Origin: Pseudomonas sp. TCU-HL1
Lineage (GTDB): Bacteria; Pseudomonadota; Gammaproteobacteria; Pseudomonadales; Pseudomonadaceae
Assembly: GCF_001708505.1 (NCBI RefSeq)
Contig: NZ_CP015992.1
Span: forward strand, 3,844,001-3,908,000
Reading direction: 5' to 3'
Length of the DNA stretch: 64,000 nucleotides
How positions within the stretch are numbered: position 1 is the first letter of the stretch; each line of letters opens with the position of its first letter. Below the pieces are notes generated by a model. That model did not search any database. It had not been told where the DNA came from and saw nothing but the letters and a program-made list of their open reading frames with translations. A program made the translations under genes and the position numbers. This document shows positions 8,709-17,508 of this stretch, one piece after another.

Positions 8709-10175
8709 ATGCAAGAAGCAACTCTCGCCCAGCCTGCAAGCAGGCAGGCATGGCTCGGTCTGTTCACGGTGCTTGGACTGGTGGCACTCGTGGCCATGGA
8801 TGGATCAGTGCTCTATCTGGCCATGCCACACATTACCTCCGCCATCACCCCAACCGCAGACCAGGCCCTCTGGATCTTGGATATCTACGGATTTGTCGTT
8901 GGGTCGTTGCTGGTAGCATTCGGCAACATAGGTGATCGCTTCGGACGCCTGCGCTTGGTGATGGTTGGGGCCTGCGTATTTGGCGCTGCCTCCGTGGGGG
9001 CAGCGTTCTCGGAATCACCAACCAGCCTTATTGCGTTTCGGGCACTCACGGGGTTGGGCGGGGCCACTCTTCTTCCATCGGGGTTGGCCATCGTCTCCAA
9101 CCTCTTTCCCGACCCGAAACAACGCGCCCAGGCAATCGGCATCTTCGCAGCGACCTTCGCAGCAGGCTTTGCGGTCGGGCCGCTGATTGGCGGGATGCTA
9201 CTGCAGCACTACACCTGGGGTTCGGTATTCCTGATTAACGTGCCAGTCGTTGTGCTGTTCCTACTGCTTGCTCCGCAATTGCTCAAAGAGGTGCATGCAC
9301 CCACTGAGGGCAAGATTGACTTGCTCAGCTTGCTACTTTCCTTTGTCGGCATCCTCTTGTTCACCTATTCGCTTAAGACAGGCGCGGTTCTAGGCGTATC
9401 GACAGAGCAACTGGCAATCGGCGCGGCTGGTCTTCTCGGACTGATCTGGTTCACGCTGCGTCAGCGCAACCTGGAACACCCGCTCCTAGACGTGCGACTG
9501 TTCAAAGACCGGATCTTCACGATCGCCATTTTGACGGGGCTGCTTTCACTGGTCGTCTGGTCGTCCGCTGGCTACCTGGCCGGTGTGTACATGCAGTCGG
9601 TGCTGGGCTTCGATGTTTTCAGCACAGCGCTTCTGACCATACCGGGTGCGCTGGTTCTAACAGCCACCTGCGTCTGGACAAGCCATATCGTTGACCGGGT
9701 TGGTCGCAAGTGGGCACTCGTCACCACCCACCTGCTGATCGCCGCTGGCATGGGACTGCTCCTGTTAACGACCGCTACTCACGGCGCCGCATTCTTCGTT
9801 GCTTCGACCATTGTCGCAGGCGTTGGCTACGGCCTCTCTTTCAGCCTCGTCGCTGAGATCGCAGTATCGGCTGTGCCGCCAGAACGCGCCGGCGCGGCTG
9901 CCTCTATCGCAGAAACCAGTAACGAGATCGGTAATGCCCTGGGGATCTCTGTGCTGGGCTCGGTGGCGGCACTCTGGTTCCGCCTGTACGGCCCAGGTGT
10001 AGCAGGCACCCTGAATGAGACGCTTGATCAGACCTTGATCAGCCCCGAGACGATCCAACACGCGAATGATGCCTTCCTGGCCGGTATGCATACCGCCCTA
10101 GGAATTGCAGGTCTGTTGACCTTCATTGTCGCGGTACTCGCCATCGTGTGGCTTCCCCGGAAAATGCCCGAGTAA
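8709..10175 (+). CDS. MFS drug/metabolite exporter, DHA2 (EmrB/QacA) family
   Basis: 488-residue inner-membrane proton antiporter with about 14 hydrophobic segments. Motif A is present as GDRFGRLR near residue 77, and the first helix carries the DHA2-type VALVAMDGSVLYLAMPHIT. Start is the ATG at 8709, 31 bp after the PhzE-like stop, with AGGA nearby. Placement inside the operon points to export of, or self-protection against, the pathway product. Substrate unknown; no disruption seen. Confidence 0.88.
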   Translation: MQEATLAQPASRQAWLGLFTVLGLVALVAMDGSVLYLAMPHITSAITPTADQALWILDIYGFVVGSLLVAFGNIGDRFGRLRLVMVGACVFGAASVGAAFSESPTSLIAFRALTGLGGATLLPSGLAIVSNLFPDPKQRAQAIGIFAATFAAGFAVGPLIGGMLLQHYTWGSVFLINVPVVVLFLLLAPQLLKEVHAPTEGKIDLLSLLLSFVGILLFTYSLKTGAVLGVSTEQLAIGAAGLLGLIWFTLRQRNLEHPLLDVRLFKDRIFTIAILTGLLSLVVWSSAGYLAGVYMQSVLGFDVFSTALLTIPGALVLTATCVWTSHIVDRVGRKWALVTTHLLIAAGMGLLLLTTATHGAAFFVASTIVAGVGYGLSFSLVAEIAVSAVPPERAGAAASIAETSNEIGNALGISVLGSVAALWFRLYGPGVAGTLNETLDQTLISPETIQHANDAFLAGMHTALGIAGLLTFIVAVLAIVWLPRKMPE

Positions 10176-10224
10176 TCGGGTATACCCTCTCCCCAATTTG
10201 CCAGTCAGTACAAAGGATTCTGTC

Positions 10225-13200
10225 ATGAGCTTGGCCACTGTTGTCGCTGCCGTTTTTGAGAAATACGCTGATCGCCCTGCCATGGGTTCGCGTGTGAAAC
10301 GACTTGTGATCGGGCAATCCGGAGAACGGGTCGTTCACCTGGAACCCCGCTACCAAACGCAGACCTATGCCCAGCTATGGGCGCGAACCGGCTACGTTGC
10401 CTCGTCGCTTCACCATAACGCCCAGGCCCCGGTACATGCCGGCGATACCGTAGCGATGCTGTCATTCACCAATGCCGACTATGCAACTTTGGATATCGCC
10501 TGCATCAGGATCGGGGCAATGACGGTGCCACTTCAGACCGGCACCTCACTGGCCGACCTCCTCGCTGTTCTTGACGAGACGCGACCTGTCTTGTTGGCCT
10601 GTAGTGTCGAACAGTTAGATACAGCTGTAGCCTGTATTACCGCCACGCCATCGATTCGGCGCCTCGTGGTGCTCGATGTCGCAGAGGGTGCTTCCGACCA
10701 AGTTTCGGCCATCGAACAGGCACAGGTCAGATTGCGCGACTCAGGCAGCGAAGTTGAGGTTTCGACTTTCCACAACGATGTCGAAAACGGTAAGGCACTG
10801 CCAGATGTCGAACTGGATGTCCGGCCTAATTGCGACGACGAGCTCGCGATGTTGATTTACACATCGGGCAGTACCAGACTTCCTAAGGGGGCTATGTATA
10901 CCCAAAAGCTGGCAGCGGGAATGTAGGGTGGTTCATGGGCAACGATTTTTTCGGAGAATCGGGCACTGACCTTCCACTACATGCCAATGAGCCATGTCGC
11001 GGGACACTCGTCGCTTAAAAGTACTTTGGCCCGAGGCGGCACCTGCTTCTTCACTGCGCAAGCGACGCTCGCCACCTTGATGGAGGACATCTCGCTGGTC
11101 AAACCCACCGAGTTGTCTCTCGTGCCTCGTGTGTGCGAAATGATCTACCAGAAATACCAGGGCGAACTTGCCCGGTACAACGCCGTCGACGGCGATCCCC
11201 GATCGGTTGAAATTCTCGAAAGCATGCGGACTCAGGACATGGAGGGTGCGTGGCTTGGGCCAGCTGCAGCTCAGCTCCAATTGGGCCTGAGCTCAGAGAC
11301 TTCACCGAGCGACTGCTCGGGATCCCGCTTCACAACGTATACGGGTCAACCGAGGCCGGCGCGATCTGGATCGACAACGAGCTGCTGCGCCCACCTGTTG
11401 AAGACTACAAACTCATCGACGTGCCCGAGTTGGGCTACTACCTCACCGACCGTCCCTATCCGCGCGGAGAGCTGTTACTCAAGACATCGTCGATCATTCC
11501 GGGCTACTACAAGCGCCCGGAGCTCACCGAGGATCTGTTCGATGCGGCAGGCTATTACCGCACCGGTGACATCGTTGCCGAGCATGGCGAAAACAAGCTG
11601 CACTTCGTGGATCGCCGAAAAAATGTCGTGAAGCTGTCTCAAGGAGAGTTCGTAACCTTGGCCAGGCTTGAAACGCTCTTCTCCGGCATCCCCGACCTGG
11701 ACAGCATTTTCGTTCACGCCAACAGTGAGTGGTCATTCCCCTTGGCAGTCCTCGCCCCCAACGCACGGCTCGTTGCACGCTTCGATGGCAGTGAAGTCAT
11801 GATTCGCGCACACCTGATCGAGGCTATTCGCAAGACCGCAAGGGAGGCGGGCCTGCGAAGCTTCGAAATTCCGAGAGACTTCGTTTGCGCGACTGAGAAA
11901 TTCACCCAGGAGAACGGAATGCTTTCCGACCACGGAAAGCCTTTGTGGCCACGGCTACGTCAGCGCTATGAACGGCAACTGGATGCCCTCCACGAACAAA
12001 TTAAATCCCGTGAGGCGAGTCAGTTCCTGGACATTCATCGCCTAGCCAAAGAGCGTCCGGCGATCGAGGTCGTCAGGCAGGCGGTGCAGACAGTATTGGG
12101 TGTCCCCCCTGAGGCTATCAGTCCTGACATGCATTTCCGCGACCTTGGAGGAGATTCACTTTCGGCGGTTTCGCTCTCCTCGGTGCTCTCTGACACGTTC
12201 GCTATCGCAGTGCCGGTGGATGTCATCATCAGCCCCGCCTACGATTTGCAACATATCTCCAACCACATCGAGAAAAAGCTCAGTCTGGGTGCGATTCGGC
12301 CAACGGCCCAGCAAGTGCATGGCCCGAATGCCACGGTGTATCGCGCCTCAGACCTCTCGCTAGACAAGTTCCTATCCCCGGAGCTGTTGATGCAACAGAG
12401 CTCGCCGAGCCAGTTCGGGGCTGGGCCCAAGACGGTGCTGCTCACCGGCGCCACCGGTTTCTTAGGGCGCTTTCTTGCACTCGATATCCTCGAACGCATC
12501 AATCGAGAGGGGGGCAAGCTGATCTGCATTGCCCGTGCCCGAGATTCGAAGGTCGCGCAGGATCGACTGATGAGGGTGTTCGGCGACTCCGGCAATACGT
12601 TGAGCAAACGATTCATGGCGCTTGAGAAAAACCTTGAGGTTATCGCCGGCGACATCGGAGAGGAGCGCCTCGGCCTAAATCCTGTAACATGGGAGCAACT
12701 CGCCGAAGAAGTGGATGACATCATCCATGCAGGCGCTCTGGTTAATCATCTCCTACCCTACGCAAACCTATTTGACGCCAACGTCAACGGCACAGCTGAG
12801 TTGATCAGCCTGGCGTTAACCCACCACCAAAAACCGATCAGCTTCATGTCCAGCATCGCTGGTCTCGACCCTAATGGGCGAGCTTCCCACCCAACTACTG
12901 GATGAAGACCAGGACATCCGCGAATGGGGGAACGTTGTTTCCGCCGAAGACACGTATGCCGCGGGCTATGGCCTAACTAAGTGGGCGGGAGAGGTACTGT
13001 TGCGTGAAGCACACGAGCGCTACGGACTGCCTGTCACCGTCTACCGCTCCAGCATGATCCTGGCTCACCAGCATGAACCTGGACAACTGAATGTACCGGA
13101 CATGTTCACTCGCTTGCTGTTGAGCGTCGCGGCTACGGGTTTGGCTCCAAAAACATGCTATCGAGCCGATGAGAATAACTCGGTAGAGCATGCCCACTAC

Positions 13201-13650
13201 GACGGCCTCCCGGTGGACTTCACATCCGCTACGATCATCAAGACCAGCCTTGAGCAAGAGCCAGCTGGCTACCGCTCGTTCAACTTGGTGAATCACCACG
13301 ATGACGGTATTTCTCTCGATTCTGCGATCGATTGGATGAGGGACATGGGCGTGAAGATCACCACCGTAAACGACTATGCCGAGTGGCTCCAACGATTCGA
13401 GCAAGGTATGCGTGACTTGCCAGAACGAGTGAGGACGCAGTCGATGCTTCCTTTGCTCCACAGTCTCTCGTGCCCTACTCGCGTGCAACGAGGCTCCACT
13501 ATTCCGTCAATGAAGCTCCAGTCAGCATTAGCACAGGGAAGTCGGCAACCCTTTGAAGTACCAAAGATCGAGCGAGCACTGATTGCGCGATACGTTAGTG
13601 ACCTCCAAGCGCTCGGCTTGATCCACTCTAGCGGGCATTCAGTTCGCTGA
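10225..13650 (+). pseudogene. car: carboxylic acid reductase (A-PCP-R), one nonsense codon and two frameshifts
   Basis: Homologue of Nocardia/Mycobacterium CAR, which reduces a carboxylic acid to an aldehyde with ATP and NADPH. In order: adenylation domain (LIYTSGSTRLPKGAMYT; YGSTEAGAIW; YYRTGDIV), carrier domain with the phosphopantetheine serine (FRDLGGDSLS), and a NADPH reductase domain (LLTGATGFLGRF; YGLTKWAGEVLLREAH). Lesions: TAG at 10924-10926 where relatives have Trp (AATMW there, AAGM-stop here); loss of one base near 11248; gain of one base near 12861 (extra G in SIA/VSTLMG). Otherwise the frame is well conserved, so decay is recent, or the lesions are sequencing errors. The N-terminus is about 50 residues shorter than in relatives. 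The 3' end runs 23 bp into rnhA, marking the island's right junction. Confidence 0.88.
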
Positions 13651-14071
13651 CGCCACGGTTGGCCAATTGGTCGGCGCGCTCGTTGCCGGGGTGGCCGGTG
13701 TGGCCGCGTACCCACTGCCAGCGCACCTGATGGCGATTGACCTGCTCATCCAGGGCTTGCCAGAGGTCGGCATTCTTTACCGGCTGCTTGGCGGCGGTCT
13801 TCCAGCCACGTTTCTTCCAGTTGGGCATCCATTCGGTGATGCCCTGCATCACGTACTGGGAGTCGGTGATGATTTTCACCTCGCAGGAGCGCTTGAGCGC
13901 GACCAGCCCCATGATGGCGGCCATTAACTCCATGCGGTTGTTGGTGGTATCGCGTTCACCCCCCCAGAGTTCGCGCTCGGCGCCCTTGTAGACCAGCAAA
14001 GCACCCCAGCCACCAGGACCGGGATTGCCCTTGCAGGCGCCGTCGGTATAGATCTCGACCAGATCGCTCAC
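13628..14071 (-). CDS. rnhA: ribonuclease HI
   Basis: Degrades the RNA strand of RNA-DNA hybrids. 147 residues, the usual length. The four carboxylates are present: Asp10 (IYTDGACKGNPG), Glu48 (NRMELMAA), Asp70 (IITDSQYV) and the Asp of NERADQLAN. Start is GTG at 14071, directly after the TAA of the upstream methyltransferase gene, so the two are co-transcribed. Its last 23 bp overlap the convergent 3' end of the CAR pseudogene, yet the stop and C-terminus look intact. Confidence 0.96.
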   Translation of the reverse strand: MSDLVEIYTDGACKGNPGPGGWGALLVYKGAERELWGGERDTTNNRMELMAAIMGLVALKRSCEVKIITDSQYVMQGITEWMPNWKKRGWKTAAKQPVKNADLWQALDEQVNRHQVRWQWVRGHTGHPGNERADQLANRGVSELNAR

Positions 14072-14836
14072 TTAAGCCTCATGTTTCGAATCGCACCGGC
14101 TGACCTTGGCCACTGGCATGGGAACCAGCTTGCCCATGGGTTCACGCCGGGCCTGACGCAGCGGCCGCAAACCGATCACCAGCTTGCGCGCCACCAACAG
14201 ATAGAAGCCTGCGCCGAGCCCTTGCCCGGCGGCGCCCCAACGCTCCAGGCGGGCCAGGCGGGATTGCCAGGCGGCTGAAGCGAGCGGCGGACGATAGCAC
14301 CCGAAGCGGCGTTTCTCCAGCGCGAAGCCCAGCAGGTTGAGCCAGTCACTGACCCGGGCAGGGGAGATGCAACGGGCTTGGCGCAGGGCATCGCGGGCGA
14401 AGTAATGACGCACGCCCCAGGCACTCCAGGGATTGACCCCGATAATGATCAGATGCCCGCCGGGACGCACGCTGCGGGCGGCTTCCCGAAGCAGGCTATG
14501 GGGCGACAGGCAGAAGTCCAGGCCATGCTGCAGCACCACCACGTCGGCGGCATGCTCACTGAGGGGCCAGGCCGCTTCTTCGCAAGCGATCTCGACGCCT
14601 GGCAAGGGTGCCCCCAGGTGCACGCTGCGCTGGATTTGCCTGGCGCCCGGCGGCAGCTCCGCGCGCGGACCGTAATGGACCAGATAGCCGCCGAAGTAAC
14701 GCGCCAGCTCGTCCTCCAGCAGGCGCTGCTCTTCGAACAGCATCAGGCCGCCCAACGGCCCTGAGAACCAGGAACGCGCCCCATTGATCAGCTCCAGCCA
14801 GTCGGCATCGGCTTGGGCGAATGCTTGCTCGGTCAT
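14072..14836 (-). CDS. class I SAM-dependent methyltransferase (PA1814-like)
   Basis: 254 residues. A Rossmann-type methyltransferase core of the Methyltransf_11 kind is indicated by ADVVVLQHGLDFCLSPHSLL, then AARSVRPGGHLIIIGVNPWS; the usual glycine-rich SAM loop is weak. The C-terminus is basic. Start is the ATG giving MTEQAFAQAD with AGGAG 7 bp upstream. The neighbour of rnhA and gloB in P. aeruginosa (PA1814) is of the same kind. Substrate unknown. Divergent from gloB with only 61 bp between starts. Confidence 0.85.
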   Translation of the reverse strand: MTEQAFAQADADWLELINGARSWFSGPLGGLMLFEEQRLLEDELARYFGGYLVHYGPRAELPPGARQIQRSVHLGAPLPGVEIACEEAAWPLSEHAADVVVLQHGLDFCLSPHSLLREAARSVRPGGHLIIIGVNPWSAWGVRHYFARDALRQARCISPARVSDWLNLLGFALEKRRFGCYRPPLASAAWQSRLARLERWGAAGQGLGAGFYLLVARKLVIGLRPLRQARREPMGKLVPMPVAKVSRCDSKHEA

Positions 14837-14897
14837 GGCAATCTCCTGCGTCAGAGCCCTAAGATGCTCCATTGCTCTCTGCTTGGCGACTCCCTTC

Positions 14898-15677
14898 ATG
14901 ATCAAGATCGACGCCCTTCCCGCCTTTTCCGACAACTACCTGTGGTTGCTGCAGGATGCCGAAAGCCGCTGCTGCGCTGTGGTCGACCCCGGCGACGCAG
15001 CGCCGGTGCTGGCCTGGCTGGACGCGCACCCCGGCTGGCGGCTGACCGACATCCTGGTCACCCACCACCACCATGACCACGTCGGCGGCGTCGCCCGCCT
15101 CAAGCAAGCCTGCGGCGCCCGTGTGCTGGGGCCGGCGCAGGAAGCGATCCCCGCACGCGACCAGGCCCTGGCCGACGGTGAGAGCGTCCAAGTGCTGGGG
15201 CTTGAGTTCCGGGTAATCGAAGTACCCGGCCATACCCTGGGCCATATTGCCTACTACCACGCGGACGCCAAGCGCCCGCTGCTGTTCTGTGGCGATACCC
15301 TGTTCGCCGCCGGATGTGGCCGGCTGTTCGAGGGCACCCCGGAACAAATGCACGGCTCCCTCAGCCGCCTGGCAGCGCTGCCGGCGGCCACCCAGGTCTA
15401 CTGCACCCACGAATACACCCTCAGCAACCTGCGTTTTGCCAAGGCAGTGGAGCCCGGCAACCACGCCACTTCCCAGCGATTCGACGAGGTCACCCGGCTG
15501 CGTGAGCAGGGTGGCATCAGCCTGCCATCGACCCTTGCGCTGGAACTGGCCACCAACCCCTTCCTGCGGGTAACCGAAACATCCGTTAAACAAATGGCCG
15601 ACGAGCGGGCCGGACGGGATATCCCTACGCCAGCCGAGGTTTTCGCGACCCTCAGAGCCTGGAAAGACCAGTTCTGA
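14898..15677 (+). CDS. gloB: hydroxyacylglutathione hydrolase (glyoxalase II)
   Basis: Hydrolyses S-lactoylglutathione to lactate and glutathione in methylglyoxal detoxification. 259 residues with the metallo-beta-lactamase metal motif THHHHDH near residue 55, then PGHTLGHI, LFCGDTLFAAGCGR and CTHEYTLSN; the C-terminal glyoxalase II domain ends PAEVFATLRAWKDQF. Start chosen at the ATG giving MIKIDALPAF, the family N-terminus; the frame is open further upstream but overlaps the divergent methyltransferase gene. Confidence 0.95.
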   Translation: MIKIDALPAFSDNYLWLLQDAESRCCAVVDPGDAAPVLAWLDAHPGWRLTDILVTHHHHDHVGGVARLKQACGARVLGPAQEAIPARDQALADGESVQVLGLEFRVIEVPGHTLGHIAYYHADAKRPLLFCGDTLFAAGCGRLFEGTPEQMHGSLSRLAALPAATQVYCTHEYTLSNLRFAKAVEPGNHATSQRFDEVTRLREQGGISLPSTLALELATNPFLRVTETSVKQMADERAGRDIPTPAEVFATLRAWKDQF

Positions 15678-15775
15678 TCACCCGGTCAGGCCATGATTGG
15701 CTGGTGAAAACTTGACCAGCCATAGGTCGATTTCTAGAATCGCCGAACTTTTTTGCCGGAAAAACCTCACAGCCG

Positions 15776-17359
15776 ATGTTGTCTTCGCCGATCAGAACCT
15801 TCGACCTGGATGCATTGGCACGAGCCGCACGCGCGCTTGTGGTGGTGTTCGCCGCCACACTCGCCGGCTGCTCTGGCATGAGCCAGAAGGACGATGACCA
15901 GGGCCGGGACACCGACCGCGCGCTGGGCATGAACCAGCCGACCCAGTGGCTGGAAGAAACCGAGACCGAGCGTGAGCCCCAGGACATATGGGAACGCATG
16001 CGCAACGGTTTCAAGCTGCAGGGCGAGATCGGCGTCAACCCGCGCATCGAGCGCCAGCGCCTCTGGTACTCGAGCAAGCCTTCGTTTCTGGAAAGCGCCA
16101 GCTCCCGCGGCAGCCTCTATATCCACTACGTGGTCGAACGCCTGGAAGAGCGCAACATGCCGCTGGAACTGGCCCTGCTGCCGGTGGTGGAAAGCGCCTA
16201 CAACCCCTTCGCCTATTCCCGTAGCCATGCGGTGGGCCTCTGGCAGTTCATCCCTTCAACCGGCCGCCATTACAACCTGCGCCAGACCAACTGGTACGAC
16301 GGCCGTCGCGATATCACCGCGTCCACCAACGCCGCCCTGAACTACCTGGACCGTCTGCACGAGATGTTCAACGGCGACTGGTTGCTGGCCCTGGCCGCTT
16401 ACAACGCCGGCGAGGGCACCGTGAGCCGCGCTATCGAACGCAACCAGAAGCTGGGCCTGCCGACCGACTACTGGAACCTGCCGCTGCCGCAGGAAACCCA
16501 GGACTACGTCCCCAAGTTGCTGGCCCTGTCGCAACTGGTGATGGCGCCCGAAGCCTACGGCGTGAACCTCAGCCCCATCGCCAATGAACCCTACTTCGAA
16601 GTGGTGGAGGTCAAGCAGCAGCGCCTCGACCTGTCCCAGGTGGCCGAACTGGCTGACATGGACGCCGACGAGATGTACCAGCTCAATCCGGCGTTCAAGA
16701 AGCGCATCACCCTGGATGGCCCGCAGCACCTGCTGGTGCCGACCGACAAGGCCGAGCTGCTGACCGCCAACCTCGCCCTGATGAAACCCCAGGAGCTGGT
16801 GGACTGGCAGCAGTACCGGGTGCGTAACGGCGACAGCCTCCACGGCATCGCCAACCGCTACCACGTGACGATCAAGACGCTGAAGGAGATCAACGGCCTG
16901 TCCGGCAACGATCTGCGCGTAGGCCAGCAGCTGAGTATTCCGGTGGAGCCGGGGCTGAAACCCGAGCAACCGCTGTTCCAGAATGTGGCCCGCAACAGCG
17001 CACCGGCTCCGACGCGCAGCCACAAGGTGAAAAGCGGCGAGAACCTCTGGACCATCGCCCGCCAGTACAAGGCGGACGTTCAGGACATCAAACGCTGGAA
17101 CAACCTCAAGGGCAACCACCTCAAGACCGGACAAGTGCTGAAACTGCAAGGCGTCGCCACCCGGGTCGCCAGCCTCGGCAAAGACAAGGCCACGGGCGAC
17201 AGCCGCGAGTCCGTGACCTACTACAAGGTCAAGCAGGGCGACTCCCTTTATCTGATCGCCAAGCGCTTCAATGTCGAGATGAAGCACCTGCAACGCTGGA
17301 ACCCGCGCAGTGGCGGCGGTCTTAAACCCGGCCAGACCCTGACCGTCTATCTGCCCTGA
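15776..17359 (+). CDS. mltD: membrane-bound lytic murein transglycosylase D
   Basis: 527-residue lipoprotein that cleaves peptidoglycan glycan strands. The signal peptide ends in the lipobox LAGC (Cys about residue 32). The SLT domain spans about 110-260 with the catalytic Glu in LLPVVESAYNPFA and the supporting AVGLWQFIPSTGRHY and AAYNAGEG motifs. Three LysM repeats follow (about residues 345-390, 420-462 and 485-527), each beginning Y/H-x-V-x-x-G-D/E-x-L. Same place after gloB as in P. aeruginosa (PA1812). Confidence 0.95.
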   Translation: MLSSPIRTFDLDALARAARALVVVFAATLAGCSGMSQKDDDQGRDTDRALGMNQPTQWLEETETEREPQDIWERMRNGFKLQGEIGVNPRIERQRLWYSSKPSFLESASSRGSLYIHYVVERLEERNMPLELALLPVVESAYNPFAYSRSHAVGLWQFIPSTGRHYNLRQTNWYDGRRDITASTNAALNYLDRLHEMFNGDWLLALAAYNAGEGTVSRAIERNQKLGLPTDYWNLPLPQETQDYVPKLLALSQLVMAPEAYGVNLSPIANEPYFEVVEVKQQRLDLSQVAELADMDADEMYQLNPAFKKRITLDGPQHLLVPTDKAELLTANLALMKPQELVDWQQYRVRNGDSLHGIANRYHVTIKTLKEINGLSGNDLRVGQQLSIPVEPGLKPEQPLFQNVARNSAPAPTRSHKVKSGENLWTIARQYKADVQDIKRWNNLKGNHLKTGQVLKLQGVATRVASLGKDKATGDSRESVTYYKVKQGDSLYLIAKRFNVEMKHLQRWNPRSGGGLKPGQTLTVYLP

Positions 17360-17416
17360 CACGCCTCCCGCATACCACCTGGCCCCCTGGCTGGGCCACC
17401 GGTTGATGCGCGGTGC

Positions 17417-17483
17417 GTAGGGTGGAAATCCACGAATGGGATTTCCACCGCGAAGGTGGATAACAGGGCTATCTCTGCCCTAC
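17417..17483. repeat. intergenic GTAGGG palindromic repeat after mltD
   Basis: A perfect 11-bp hairpin GGTGGAAATCC / GGATTTCCACC (17421-17449, 7-nt loop) nested inside GTAGGG...CCCTAC arms. It lies between the convergent mltD and HDOD genes. The element at 46110-46194 has the same GTAGGGTG start and CCCTAC end, so this looks like a dispersed intergenic repeat family. Confidence 0.6.
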
Positions 17484-17508
17484 AGCCCCCTACTCCTTCA
17501 TCCACTGG

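Noticed and set aside
10981..11631. Separate genes for the CAR fragments
   Set aside because: All fragments align in order to one A-PCP-R protein and join when three point lesions are corrected.
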